Source: Castor canadensis
Lineage: Eukaryota > Chordata > Mammalia > Rodentia > Castoridae
Direction: 5' to 3'
Length of the DNA: 64,000 nucleotides
Assembly (NCBI RefSeq): GCF_047511655.1
Contig: NC_133394.1
Span: forward strand, 109,884,343 to 109,948,342
A model generated the notes under the pieces. It saw nothing but the letters and a program-made list of their open reading frames with translations, did no database searches and was not told where the DNA came from. The translations under genes were made by a program, and so were the position numbers. Below, piece after piece: positions 34,335 through 47,344 of the stretch (position 1 is the stretch's first letter; the number at the start of each line of letters is the position of its first letter).

Positions 34335-34440
34335 GCCACATTTATTCACCCATTCATTCAGTAGAAATTTATTGAGTGCCTACAATGTTTCAGGTATTAC
34401 TTTAGGCTATCTTTAAGGAATGGAAAATTGCATTTAAAAT
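34335..34440 (+). repeat. Ancient LINE 3'-end fragment
   Basis: 'ttcattcagtagaaatttat' then 'tgagtgcctacaatgtttca' is the familiar start of the same mammalian-wide LINE segment seen at 4490 and 25735. Confidence 0.6.
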
Positions 34441-35365
34441 ACTGTTGTTGTTAGCCTAGTCTGAAATTTCTCCCCTTTCTCTTACTACATTCACTGAAAA
34501 ATTTTAAAGTGCTCTTCCGCTGTGGATAGAGAATGGTTCTTTGGCTCTTGATCTTGGAAAAAAATTTTTGCTTTGATTTGGATATTAGAAGGAGGCAGAT
34601 AGGGTTGATGACTATAAGTTCCCAACCCAGCACTCAAGACGCTGGTCACTGAGAAGAATAAACAGGAGTAGTTTCCTGATCCCAGTAGGAAGAAGACAGA
34701 TGTGAAGCAATAAAGTACTCCCAGCTGAAGGTATTGTGGGTATAATTTTCTGAGTTACAAAAAATAATATTTAGATCTTGGAAAATATCATATTAAATAA
34801 ACTGACTTCTAGTGGACTCACAATTTTATGAATAAATATGTGCTTAGTTTATTATGTACAATTTTTATAATAGTAGCTAACTGAAACAATACACCTTCAG
34901 AGATAGCATAATTAAATGTGATAGAAAAACATATGGATATAACATATACAGTATTCTTTGGTAAATAATGTAATAGATAGCAGGAAAAAGAATAGCTGCA
35001 TGAAATGATAAAGTTTATGAGTATAAAAGTGTGATAATGTGAGAACAAATAATAAATTACCTAACATTCCAGAAACTGCAGACCAACAGATTATTTTTAA
35101 TATAAAAATCACACAACTGGCACTAATTCAGGATATAGAAAGGAATAGGCAACCACTCAGATATCTAATTCTAATTCTGCTAAAAGCAGCTCATCCAATA
35201 AACAAAAGAAAAAACAGCGTTAATCTTTCAGCCAAGTTCATATCTCAACAGATTGTGCAGGGCAGTGAGAAAAACTGCTTACTTTGAATTTAATTTTTAA
35301 CCAGCGAAGAAAAACATGTTAGTGAACTCAACCACAGAAAATAATATCCATATCTTGTAAAATAT
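34441..35365. other. Unassigned sequence
   Basis: AT-rich with no gene or recognised repeat. The short frames on both strands overlap each other and carry no motif. Confidence 0.4.
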
Positions 35366-36195
35366 GATTTAAGATAATGTTTTGATATTTTTAGAATAGT
35401 TTTAGATTTATAGAAGAGTTACATAGTACAGAAAGCTCACATATACCCATCACCATTTCTCTTATTTTTAACAGTATACATTAATATGGTACATTCATCC
35501 TAATTAATGAACAAATAGCTATACGTTATTATTTATGAAGGCCCATATTTTGTTTCAAGATTGCCTTAGTTTTTATGTAATGACCTTTTTTCTCTTCCAG
35601 GTTTTCATTCTAGAAATTGTATCACATTTAATTTATAAATCTTTTTAAGTTCCTCTGGGCTGTGACAGTTTCTCAGATAGTTCTCATTTTTGATAATGAC
35701 CTTTTGAGGCATATAGACCAGCTATTTTACAGATGTCTCTTAGTTGGGATTTGTCTGATGGAACTCTCATGATAAGATATGGGGCAAATGGTTTTTACCT
35801 CAGAAGGAAAGTGTCCTTTTCATCATGTCATGTCATGAATATGTCATCTCATCAATATTACACTCTGATATTGATCTTGATCTAGATCTTGATCAGTAGA
35901 CTCTGGATGAGGTCATGTTTCTCAGGTTTCTTCACAGCAAAGTTATCATTTATTCCTCTTTCCATATTTCACCATTTAGAAGAAAGTCACTATGTGCAGC
36001 CCACACTTAAGGAGCAATGAATTATGCTCTGTCTTTTTGAGGGAAGGTACTTAAACAAATTATTTAGAATAATTCTGCATGGGAAATATGTCTATTTTCC
36101 CACACTGACTTATGTAATAATTGATATCAGTAGTGACATATGGATATTTGTTTTATATTTTGGATCATAATCCAATTTTTTATTTGTTGTTTTGG

Positions 36196-36292
36196 GGGGC
36201 TGGAGTCTTACATTGTTGCCCAGACTGGCCTCAAATCCATGGTCTCAAAGATCTACCCACCTCAGCCCCCTGAGATGCTACCATGCTGCACT
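36196..36292 (-). repeat. B1-like (7SL-derived) SINE fragment
   Basis: 'ggctggagtcttacattgtt' followed by 'gcccagactggcctcaaatc' and 'cacctcagccccctgagatg' is antisense B1/Alu-type sequence. No ID half is attached, so it may be an older monomeric B1. Confidence 0.7.
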
Positions 36293-36405
36293 CCAATAGT
36301 ATTTATTTTGATGTTCAAATTGTTTCACCTTTGGCAATTCTTGAGTGTTCTTTTAGTTGGTTCTTTTTGACATATCCTTTGAATCTCTTTGATGTATCCC
36401 ATTAG

Positions 36406-36421
36406 TGTGTGTGTGTGTGTG
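36406..36421. repeat. (TG)n microsatellite
   Basis: A short pure GT run lies within the ancient L1M relic. Confidence 0.8.
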
Positions 36422-36554
36422 GGTGTACATTTTCTGAGCTTCTGACTGTACATTAGGAATGATATGAAAATCAAGTTCTATATGTTACATTAAATCTCTG
36501 CTACTATGGCCTCTTGGCTGAAAGAGCAAGGATAAATAGGTGGTTTTAACAAAT

Positions 36555-36630
36555 TGCATATATATGTGCATATATATACATAAATGTATTTATGTATATG
36601 TATATACATATATACATACATATACATATC
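36555..36630. repeat. (TA/CA)n-rich microsatellite
   Basis: An imperfect 'catatatatgtgcatatata' type repeat, nearly self-complementary. It produces the Tyr/Ile-rich frame at 36584-36793. Confidence 0.8.
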
Positions 36631-37132
36631 TAAAACTATTCCTATATGTAATCATCTGCCAAAACTTCAGTTCATACTGATGCCTTCATCTGTAAGGTAC
36701 TTCCACATGGATCATTCTAGCTTCCATTGTTTGCTTATTTATAACCTTCCATTCCAACAGTGGAAATCTGGATTGTACCATCTATTTATTTAATTGTTAA
36801 ATTGTTAATATATATGCCCATGGGAAAAATTTTATCAAATCTAAATCATTGCCTTTGGCTTTGCAAACCGTTCGTGTTCGAAGTTATGCAGTTCAGCACC
36901 GTTCCCCTGCCAACTTCGATGAGTTATTTCATACATTTGTATATCAAATAGATACAAAAAACATTCCATGTGCATCCTAGTCCCTCACAAAATATTTGCT
37001 TTGCAAATATTTTCTCCAAATCTGTAGTTTGCTTTTCATTTTGTAAACACTATATTTTGCAGAGCAGAAGTTTATAATTTTGGTCTGAAGCTCAATTTGC
37101 CATTTTTGCTCTTTCATGAATCATTATTTTGA

Positions 37133-37533
37133 GTTTTTTTTATTATTATTCATTTATTCACGTGTGTACATTGTTTGGGTCATTTCTCCCCCTTGCTCCC
37201 TGCCCTACCCTCTCCCCCCTCCCATTCTTCCAGGAACAACCTGTTCTGTGCTTTTCTCCAGTTCTGTTGAAGAGCAGAAATAAGCAATAATAAGAATGAC
37301 ATAGTGTTTTTGCTAGTTGAGATAAGGACAGCTATACAGAGAGATTCCTAGCATTGCTTTCATGTACAAATGTATTAAAACCCAGGTTGATTCATCTCTA
37401 ACTTATCTTTACACTGGTTCCTGATCCCTCTCATGTTGACCTCTGTCACTTCAACGTTTCTGTATTTGTTCCTCTGGAGTGGGGACATCAAATGCTTTCA
37501 TGTTTTGGGTTTTCTACCTATTGCCATACCTCC
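37133..37533 (-). mobile_element. Young L1 3'UTR insertion, antisense
   Basis: The antisense A tail (T run at 37134-37142) is followed by 'gtacattgtttgggtcattt', a C-rich tract (about 37190-37225) and the rest of the 3'UTR. It is truncated inside the 3'UTR just 5' of the 'tatgggaggtat' block. It interrupts the ancient ORF2 sequence. I could not find a convincing TSD. Confidence 0.85.
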
Positions 37534-37651
37534 CATACAAAACCTAAGCTCATGTAAATTTTCTCCTGTTTACTTCTATACAGAAAGAAAACCATATGTA
37601 GTTTTTCACTTTCAATTTAGGTCAATTATCAATTTTGTGTTAATTGGGGGG

Positions 37652-37717
37652 GGGCAGTACTGGAGTTCTCACACTTGCTAGGCAGGTGCTCTATCACTTG
37701 AGCCATTCCACCAGCCC
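37652..37717 (-). repeat. ID-like SINE, antisense
   Basis: 'gcagtactggagttctcaca' is followed by 'cacttgagccattccaccag'. This is the tRNA-derived unit only, preceded on the left by a run of G in place of the usual T-rich tail. Confidence 0.8.
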
Positions 37718-39436
37718 TTGAGTTGTTTCTTGTGTAATGTGTAAGGTCTATATCTGGGCTCTTTCTTTTTTTCATACACACATCCAGTTGTTCTTGCACA
37801 ATTTGTTGTAATCATATCTTGTTTGAACTACCTTTGTACTTTTGTTCTTCCCCCCAAAAAGAACCTAGCTGACTATACTTGTGTGGTTTTAGTTCTGTGG
37901 TCTCTATTTCATGCCATTGATCTATATATCTATTTTCTAACCATACACGATATCTATTATCTAGCATCATATTGTCTTTGTGATAGCTGATTTTTTGTGC
38001 TACATAGACTAGGCTACAGTACCCAGATATTTTATCAAACATTTTTTAAGTTATTTATGGGAAAGTACTTTTAGATAATATTGACATTTAAATTAGTATA
38101 TCATGAGTAATGCAGATTACTCTCCCTGTCTGGAGCTTAATATAATTAGTTGACTACTCTATTAGAAAAACACTGAGCTCAGCTGGAGAGCAATATGGCA
38201 GCTAGGTGACATAATCTGAAATCCCTCCTTGAGGACACACCTTATTGAATAACTATTCTCACACCAAACTCCCTGAAGAACTACTAAGGGAATCAATAGA
38301 TATGATTCTATCAACATTCCAAAAGCTTGCTGGGCAGTGTGGGAAGCACAGATCTGCAGACAACACAACACAGACTACACAGACTCTGAAAGGCAAAAAG
38401 GATAGAGCCAGGTAAGGGAAACTGATTCATCAGAGATCTCTGGTCCAGCCAAGCCAGCAGACAGTGAAAACTGAGGAAACCACACCAACTACTTCACAGA
38501 AATTTACTCAAGACAAAAGGTACAATCAGGAGAACAAGTATAGCCTCCCCGTTATTCACAGTTCTCTCTATAAAATCTCAGCAGTGAAAGCAGCATGACT
38601 TGGGAGAGTCCCAGGAAACCCAGAGCACAACAGTATTTGACTAGGGATCCAAAGGGCACCTAACCGGAAAGCAACAGACTGTGAGTTGGCAGCGCCCTGG
38701 AGCAAAGAGGACATCACACATTAAGTTGGGAACAAGTGGGAACTCAGGGGTGGAGAGTTCAGACCCCAAAAGCTGTCACTGGAGTTTGTAATCAGAAACT
38801 CTCCTTGGGAACCAAACTAAGGCTCTGAGCAACCACTCACACTGAGCTAAGACTACAACTAGCCTACCCCTACTGAACTAACTGGATCTGACTTTGGAAA
38901 ACAACAAGAAGAAAAAAACAAAATAAATAAATATAAATAAAACCAGCTGCTCTGGAAAGCAACATAAAAATGCTGATTTTTTCATCACTACATTTTTTTT
39001 TAATGTTTGATTAGGGTATTTTTTATTATCTTTTTCTCACTTTCCTTTTAGTTCTACTTTTTATCCCTTCTTTGTTTTTTGCAGTCATTATATATAAGCC
39101 ACAACACCCATCTTCAAAATTGAATCTTTAGCTATATCTTCTCCCTCCCTCTCCTATCACCCTCCTCCATTTCTACTTTCTTTCCATCTGTAATTGGAAC
39201 AGTTCTCTCATTTATTTTTCTCTTCTATTTCCCCACCCACAATCTTTTATTATTAGTAGGTAGTTAGATTGCCAGATCATTTTCACTTACTTATTTAGAT
39301 CTTTTCTACTTATCTCATTCTACTTTCTCATTACCACTTTCTATTAAACTTAGATGACTCCCCTTCCAGTCTTACACCACCACACATCTTATACTACTCA
39401 TTAACATTCCCTCCTATCTCACTTCCATTATCACCT

Positions 39437-40005
39437 TTTATTTTATTTTTTTGTTTTTTGTTTTTTTATTGTTGTGCTGGGTAGGGGTACCTTGTGGCAT
39501 TACAAAATTTGTTACAATATATCAAATATATTGCACTTGAATTCACCCCCTCCATCATTCTCCTTCATTCCCTCCTCCTTCCCATTCCTGGAGTAGTTCA
39601 CCAGGTATCATTTTTCCATTTACATCCATGTGTACATATATCTATGCCATATTAACCCTCCTACACCCTTCCCCCACTTTCTCCCCTCTCCCACTAATAC
39701 CAATTCCCCCAAACAGGATTTGTTCCACCCTCCTGTTCTCCAATTTTGTATAACAAAAAAAGAAGAAAAAGTGACATTTTTGCTTGTTTAAGATAGCTAC
39801 ATAGGGAATTTCCTTGTGGTACTTCCATGTATATATGCATTATAGCATGATTTGGTTCATCTCCCCTATTTTTCTTCTTTCTAGCTTAGTCCCTTTCTTA
39901 TAGTGGTTTCAACTGGTTTAAAAATTCTACATTCACTATTTACACCTTTTAACTGAAGTTCCTAGTTTACTATGTATCATCTTTGGTCCTTAATCCTCTA
40001 AAGAT
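39437..40005 (-). mobile_element. Older rodent L1 3'UTR, antisense, inside the 38175 L1
   Basis: The T-rich start is followed by 'tattgttgtgctgggtaggg', 'ccctcctgttctccaatttt' and 'gatagctacatagggaattt'. These are the antisense of the 3'UTR block also found at 47345-47905 (+) and 54540-54822/55889-56460 (-). No ORF2 is included. Confidence 0.8.
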
Positions 40006-40384
40006 ATTGGAGCAGTGGGAGTGATTGTTTTTTTATTAGGGTTTGGTGTAGTTGTATTGTGAGTGCTTATCAATTTGATTGCTTCCTCAGCTAAGATTCC
40101 TCTCCCTGTGCTGAGCAGGGGCCAGACTCAGTATCTTGAGCCCTGTGGTCAAATGTTTGACTCCTAGTGATGAGAAAGTGTAACACAACCTAAAGACTAT
40201 CCAGTCTTGCCTACACTTTGTGAAAAATAAAAGGACATAGGAGATGAAAACCTCCAATCAAAACTAGGATTCAGATACATAAAATCACACATAGAAATGC
40301 AAGAAATATGTAAAACCAAGGCAGTGCGTCACTCCAAGACCCAACAAGTCCACAATAAATAACATAAACAATAGTGACGTGGAT

Positions 40385-41326
40385 GAAATTTCAACAATGA
40401 ATTAAAAAGAACAATGATGAGAATGATCAACAAAATTAAAGAGGACATGTGGAAATACCTGAATGAAATCAAAGAGAATTCAAATAAACAGCTGAATGGA
40501 ATAAGAAAGTATAGATTATGAAAGAGGAATTCAATAAAGATATAGAAATCCTGAACAAATCAAATTGAAATCTTAGAAATGAAAAGCTCAATAATCCAAA
40601 TAAAAACTCAATTGAAAACCTTGCTAATAGAATGGGACAAGTTGAAAACAGAATATCAAAGAATGAAGATGAAGTAGAGAAATTAAATCAGTCAGAGAAA
40701 CAGAAAGAAAAGTACTAAATATGACACAACATGCCAGACCCCTGAAATACCATCAAAAGACCAAACCTATGAATCAGGGGTATAGAAGACAGAGAAGAGG
40801 AAAAAAGTAAAGGCATAGGTAACATACTCATTTAAATAATAACAGAACACTTTCCCTATCTTAAGAGAAAGTGATCCAAGTATAGGAAGGTTTCAGAATG
40901 TCAATTAAGATCAGAAAAAAAAACCCTAAACACATTATATAACTACAATTAAAACATTAAATATGCAGAACAAAGAAAAAACTGAATGCTGTGAGAGCAA
41001 AGTAACAAGTCACATATAAAAATAAACTCACAAGAGTAACAACAGATTTCTCAATAGAAACTTATAAAAATAAGCATGATAGGAATGATGTATTCCAAGC
41101 CCTGGAAGAAAATAACCATCAACCTAGATTACTATGTCCAACAAAGCTATCCTTCACAGTTGAAGGAAAAATAAAAACCTTACACAGCAAACAAAAGGGT
41201 AAGGAATTTATGACCACTAAAACAGCATCACAAAATATTGTTAAAGGAATCTTCCACACAAGAGATGATGAAAAATTTACCAGGAAAACAAAGGAAAGGA
41301 TAAATCCCACTAGATATGTAGATTAA
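40385..41326 (+). pseudogene. L1 ORF1 relic
   Basis: The translation of successive frames gives a coiled-coil start ('KRTMMRMINKIKEDMWKYL'), a degenerate middle with several stops, and a recognisable C-terminal domain: 'FQALEENNHQPRL', 'LSFTVEGKIK' and 'KEFMTTKTASQNIVKGIF'. A stop follows at 41324-41326. The whole length of ORF1 is present (about 310 codons), so unlike the 19441 copy the central RRM-encoding part was not deleted, only mutated. It is non-functional because of multiple stops, for example after 'RKYRL' near 40520. Confidence 0.7.
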
Positions 41327-41365
41327 CAAATGAAGAGTAGGAAAGAAGCAAACATCAGAAAACAA

Positions 41366-41669
41366 CTAGTAGGGGATCAGGAACCAATGTAACAATCTGT
41401 TAGAGTTGAATCAACATAGGTCGTAAAACATGTGTATATGAGGGCAATAGTAGGAATCTTTCTGTATAGCTATCCTTAACTCAACTAGCAAAAATGCTTT
41501 TTTCTTATTATGCTTATGTCATTTCTTCAATAAAATCAGTCACAAGGGCAGAATGGGACCTGCCTGAAACTGATGGGGGGAAGGGGAGAGAGGGAGGTGA
41601 AGAAATGACCCAAACAATGTGTGCACATGTGAATAAATGAGCAAATAAAAAATTTAAAAATTTAAAAAA
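41366..41669 (+). mobile_element. Young L1 3'UTR insertion with TSD
   Basis: It comprises about 300 bp of the young family 3'UTR, including the G-rich tract (41573-41600), AATAAA and an A-rich tail. It is flanked by 'agaaaacaa' at 41357-41365 and 41670-41678. It lies in the inter-ORF region of the older L1, so it cleanly separates the host element's ORF1 and ORF2. Confidence 0.88.
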
Positions 41670-41679
41670 AGAAAACAAA

Positions 41680-44110
41680 ATGAAAGAAAATACTATGTAC
41701 CTTTCAACAATAACACAGAATGTTAGTGGTCTCAATTCTCTAATCATAGGACATACAATGGTGTGTTGAATTAAAAAACAAGGCCCAACAATTTGTTGCT
41801 TTAAAGAAATGCATCTCACTCATAAGGACAAATATTGGCTTAGGGCAAAAGGATGGAAAAGATTTTCCAAACAAATGGAAGTAGGAAGGAGTAGCTATAT
41901 TTATATTTGATAAAACAGATTTCAAACCAAATCAGTCAGATGAGACAAAGAAGGTCACTTCATATTAATAAAGGGAATAATCCATCAAAAGGAGATAACA
42001 ATTTTTTACATGCATGTACCAAATGTTGGCAAGCCAAATTTCCTTAAATAAATACTACCGGAAAAGCATAGATGGACCTCAAGAAAACAGCAGTGGAGAT
42101 TTCAATACCTCGCTCTCACCAATAGATAGTCTTCCAAAATAAATCAACAAAGAAACTTCAGAATTAACCAACACTATCGACCAAATGGACTTAACAGACA
42201 ACTACAGAACATTTTATCCAGCTACTTCACATTCTTCTCAGTGGCCTGTGGAACCATTTCCAAGAAGACCAAATTCTAAACATAAAGCAAGACTTAGCAA
42301 GTACAAGAAAATTGAGGTGATGCCTGTATTATGTCAGACCACAATGGAATAAAATTAGACATCAACAGCAAAAGAAATTATACAAAATACTCAAGCACAT
42401 GGATACTAAAGAGTACACTATTAGACAACCAGTGAGTCATTTAAGAAAGGGGAAAACCAAAATTTTTCTAGAATCTAATGAAAATGAAAATACAACTTAA
42501 CAGAACTTTTGGGACATAATAAAGGCAGTGCTAGGAGCAAAGTTTATATCCATGAGTACCTATATCCACAAAACAGATATTAGCTAAATAACCTAATAAT
42601 ACACCTAAAGGTCCTAGAAAAATAAGAATGATCAAACCCAAAATTAGTAGGCAAAAAAATAAATAAAATTAGGGCAAAGATTAGTAAAATGGAGAAAGAA
42701 AAACAATACAAAGAATCAGTGAAACAAAAAGTGAGCTCTTTGAAAAGATAAACAATATGGATGAAACCCTTAGAAAAACTAACAGAATGAAGAAGATTGC
42801 TATGAGAAAGGGGATATCACAGAAAATATCAATGAAATCCAAAGGATCATTAAAGAGTGTTTGAAAACTTAAGTTCAAATAAACTGAAGAATATAGAAGA
42901 AATGGATAAATTTTAAGATACATTTTACCTAACAAAATTGAACTGATAGGATATAAACCACTTAAACAGATCCATAATAAGCAATAAGATTAAGGCAGTA
43001 ACAAAGAATCCCCCAACAAAAAAGGCCTGGAAACTAATGAACTCACCATCAAATTTCTACCAGACTGTTAAAGAAGATCTAACACCAATACTCCTCAAAC
43101 TATTCAATGAAAGAAGGAAGAAGTGCTACCAAACCTATCTATGAAACCAGTATTACTCTGCACCAAAACCTAGTAAGGATACAACAACAACAAAAATAAT
43201 TGGAGAGCAATTTCCTTTATGAACATAGATGCAGAAATTCTCAATAAAATACTTACAAATTGAATTCAACAACACATTAAAAAGATCTTATACCATAATC
43301 AAGTTGGTTTTATTCCAAGGGTGTAGGGGTGGTTCAACATACAAATATCAATAAATGGGATATAACACATAATAAACAGGATCGAGGACAAAAATCACAT
43401 TATCATCTGCATAGGTGCAGAAAATCCTTTGACAATTTTCAACATCATTTCATGATAAAACCTCTGAAGAAACAAGGAATATAAGCAACATAATAAACCT
43501 AAAAACTGAAACCATTTTCTGTAAAGTCAGGAATGAGACAAGGGTGCCCACTTGCCCTATTTATACAGTCCTAGAAGTCCTAGCCAGAGCATATGCCAAG
43601 AGAAAGGATAAAAAAACAGGATCCAAATAGGAAGGAAGAAGTCAAATTATCCCTATTTGCAGTTGATGTGATCCTATACATGAAAGACTCTAACAAATTC
43701 ACCAAAAACACTCCTAGATCTGAAAAAACACTTTTAGTAATGTAGCAGGACACAAAGTTAACATACAAAAATCTGTAGCTTTTCTATGTATCAAAAATGA
43801 ACACACTGAGAAAGAAATCAGGGAAAATAGCTTCATTCACAATACTCTCAAAAAAAAAAAAAACCTAGGTAGAAACTTAAGAAAGGAGGCAAAAGAATTC
43901 TACAATGAAAATTATAAAACTTTGAAGAAAAAAATTGAATAAAACATCAGAAGACTGAGAGACCTCCCATGTTCATGGATTAGCAGAATACCGTGAAAAT
44001 GTGTATACTACCAAAACCAAACTACACATTCAATGCAATTCTCACCAATATCTCAATATCAGTCTTCACAGAAATAGAAAAATCAATCCTATAATTCACA
44101 TGGAAACATA
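41680..44110 (+). pseudogene. L1 ORF2 relic, 3' truncated
   Basis: The endonuclease start is degenerate ('VPFNNNTECW' in place of the TLNVNG block). The RT part retains 'aatgagacaagggtgcccac' (43529), the GCP block. The catalytic FADD reads Phe-Ala-Val-Asp near 43666, so one catalytic Asp is lost. Many stops occur in every frame. The relic ends near 44105, around the 'FTWKH' block of the RT thumb. It then passes abruptly into 3'UTR-type sequence, so the last ~400 codons, including the Cys segment, are absent through an internal deletion. Confidence 0.8.
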
Positions 44111-47100
44111 GCAAAATTAAAATGAAGAAAAAAGAATGTGAGTGTAAAATAGGAAATGGTTGATGGGAGAAATCAGAGGGAGGGTGGAAGGCAAAAGGAG
44201 ACAGTCCTGGGGATGAATAGGATTGCAATACTTTACGTATAAATAAAAATAGCACAATAAAATCTACTAAATACTGTTTGAAAAAATAGGGAATGATGAA
44301 GGGGACTTAAGGAACTAAAATGGAGTAAACTTGTTCAAAAGTACACTGTATGCAGCTGTAGAAGTATCACAATAAAATCACTTTGTGCAATTAACACGTC
44401 AATAAAAATAAATAATATAAAATTTAAAATAAGTTAAAAAATTAAAGACTGATATCTCTTAAAGAAGGAATTCTGCCAACAAACTGCCTTTTCCACATGG
44501 GTGGATGATTCAAGCCCAGGACACAAACAAGAGCCATCACTACAGCCATGTCACTATTCTTTTACCCACCATTCTCAAGGCATTTTTGCGCTTGACAGGG
44601 ACATTTGCCCCATTCTCCTCAGAATCTCATCATATAATAAACTTGCACCAATTTTTTGTGATGTCAATCCTAACGTCCAAACCAAATTTTACATGGTTGT
44701 TCATATTGCATCCTAAGATAACCTGAAACACTAAGCACTTCATTTCTATTCTATTGTTAATGGCTTTTAAATTTTTAATTCATACAAAATAATTGTACAT
44801 ATTTATAGATTGTGATATGATATTCTGATGTAAATATACAATGTACAATGATAAAATTAGGGTAAATAGTATATTCATCACTTCAAAAATTTATCATATC
44901 TCTGTGGATGGTTACTGTTAAACTCAAAATTTCCATTTCTAAAGTTATTTCTCAAGAAATGTACTTTATAATAATGCTTATGGATTCATAGTATTTCTTG
45001 TAATTTCTATGCTTTAGTCATGATTTACTTTTCTTCTGTGTACTTTTATTATATATAACAAAATCAGCATACAAATTTATACATTGAAATGCCTATTGAT
45101 AATTTGAAAGGAAATACTGATAGTTTTAAAGGGTATGGGCAATAATTATTTCATAAGTTTTACTTTTCTCTCTACTTTATCTCTTTTGACATAAATGGCT
45201 ATTTTGAGATAAATGTGCTATTCTTGGTGGTGGTAGTATTAATTTCAAATTGTGATCAGTCATTGCTGTATATAGGAAACCAAAAAACATTTGCATATTA
45301 GTTTTTATTATGTGACCATGCTACATGTGTATGTGTTTATGTTCGTAGATTCATAGAGATTTTCTACACAGATAATTGTATATCATCTGGAAATAAAGTT
45401 TTTTTTCCTTTCCAATCTCTATACATGTTATTTTTTTCCTTGTCTTATTGCAGAAATAGGAACATCAATGTGTGTTGGCTAGGAAAGGTTCAAAGGAAAC
45501 TAAGTTTGCTCCCAATCTTAGAAGAGAAATGCCTATTTTCTTACCATTGAGTATAACATTAGCTGTAGGATTTTTACAGATGTTCTTATAAAGTTTGAGG
45601 AAGTATCCCCCTTTCCATAGTATGCTGAGAGGTTTTATCCTGAATGAGTGCTCAATTTGGGCAAATGCCTTTTCTGTCTCAGTTGACCTTAATCATTTGA
45701 TTTTTATTTGCCCTTAAGCCTGTTAATGTAGGGCATACACTGAATCTTTCAAATGCTGAACTAACCTTACAATGTTGAAATAAGTTTCACTTGGTCATGA
45801 CATAATTATATATATGGTAGGTCACCAAATTGTTGGACAGTATTTTTTTTAATTTGTTTCCTCTGACAGGTTACAGGACAGGCAGTTTGCCGGAGTTTTC
45901 AAAAGATATTTCCTTTGCCCCCCTCAAATGATCAGTAAAGACATAAGTTCAATGGCAAAGTGAAAGGGGGTGGTACAGTATTCCTTGAAGTATTCAAAGT
46001 ATTCTCAGAGAACGAGTTTTGGTTTTCATAAGTTTTCTCCATTGCTTTTAATTTCATTTTTTTCTGTTCTACTTTTTTTATTATTTGTTTCCTCCACTTC
46101 TTATAAATTTACATTGTTCCTGTTCTCCAGTTTTCCTAAGTGGAAGTTTAGGTATTTATTTTCATCTTTCTCCTTTTCTTATGAATGCATTTAATATTAT
46201 AAAGCTTCTTTTATTTACTGTTTCAATGCACCCCATCTATTTGCTAAGTTGTTTTTTAAAAAATTACTACAAAATATTTTTTAAATTTTTCATGAGACTT
46301 TTCCTTTGACTGAAGTGTTATTTAAAGGTGCATTACTTAATTTCTAAATAATTTGCAATTTTCAAGTTATCTTTACTGTATTCATTTCTAGTTTAATTTC
46401 ATTCTGGTCTGGGAACATACCTAAAATATTTTTATTCTTTTAAATGTGTCAAGATATATTTAATGGCTCTGGATGTGGCTTATTTTGGTGACTGTTCCAT
46501 GTGGGCTTAAGGATGTGTATTTTACTGGGGAAATGGAGAATTCTATAAGTCTCAATTAGAAAAAGGCATTTGCTAATGCAGTTAAAGTCATATATGCATC
46601 CGTATTGATTGCTTGATTAATCCATCAATTATTGACAAGAGAATATTGATATCTTCAATTTAAAATCACAGATTTATTTATATCTCCTTTCAGTTTTACT
46701 AATTTTTCCCTTATATACTTTTATGTTTTATTAGTAGGTTCACATATACTGAGGAGGATTGTGTCTTCTTGCACAATTAACCCTTCATCACTATAAAGTG
46801 CCCACCTTTATCCCTGAAAATAGTCTTTTGCCCTGTTTTCTGCTTTTTAAAAATAGATTATAGCTATTTCAGGATTTTTTTTGTTAGTGCTAGCAGATTG
46901 TATCTTTCTCCATCTCTTTACTTTCACCTGAATTTTTATATTTAAAGAGAGTTTCCTATGTACTACATATATTTTGGTGTTGCTTTTTATACACCTGACA
47001 ATCTGTCTTTTAAATGATGTATTCCAATCATTCACAATTAAAATGATAACAGTTGGATTGATAGCTACCATGTTTGTAACTCTTATTTGCTGCCTTTCTT

Positions 47101-47139
47101 TTCCATTTTCCTATTTGTCCACCTTTTGTAGTTTATTCT

Positions 47140-47340
47140 TTTTTAAGTAGCTTATTCTTTTTGAATTATACAAAATGATGGATTTCATCATGAGATTTTC
47201 ATACATATGTATATAATGTGCTTTGATCATATTCACTTCCTGTTACCCTCTTGATTTCGGAGTTTTAATTGAGCATTTTATAGGCTTACATTTTATATTT
47301 TATCAGCTTACATTTTATATCTTACTGTATCACTCATATT
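47140..47340 (-). mobile_element. L1 3'-end fragment, antisense
   Basis: 'tacaaaatgatggatttcat' then 'atgtatataatgtgctttga' is the antisense of a rodent-type L1 3' end different from the two families above. It is adjacent to, and may have been cut by, the plus-strand L1 at 47345. Confidence 0.55.
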
Positions 47341-47344
47341 TCTT

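Larger units (their letters stand above)
35370..38050 (-). mobile_element. Ancient L1M relic on minus strand, carrying younger insertions
   Basis: 35370-36400 follows a common old-L1 3' region in antisense: 'agatttatagaagagttaca', 'ctctgggctgtgacagtttc', 'agcccacacttaagg' and 'tttattttgatgttcaaat'. From about 36960 to 38050 it follows antisense ORF2, for example 'tgtagtttgcttttcatttt', 'ttgagttgtttcttgtgtaa' and 'atgccattgatctatatatc'. It is interrupted by a B1 SINE (36196), microsatellites (36406 and 36555), a young L1 3' end (37133) and an ID SINE (37652). Confidence 0.7.
38175..44445 (+). mobile_element. Older rodent L1, near-complete layout, with two L1 insertions
   Basis: It has a 5'UTR start ('gagcaatatggcagctagg', analogous to the start of the 19441 copy), a TC-rich tract (38990-39436), and a degenerate ORF1 ending in a stop at 41324-41326. 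These are followed by a heavily mutated ORF2 (about 41680-44110) and a 3'UTR of another type ending in 'aataaaaataaataatataa'. Antisense L1 3' sequence (39437-40005) and a plus-strand L1 3'UTR (41366-41669) are inserted in it. The 3' third of ORF2 is missing. Confidence 0.8.

Noticed and set aside
35840..35905. Palindromic 'gatctagatc' cluster as protein-binding site
   Set aside because: Falls in the ancient L1M 3' region and is explained by repeated 'gatcttgatc' slippage.
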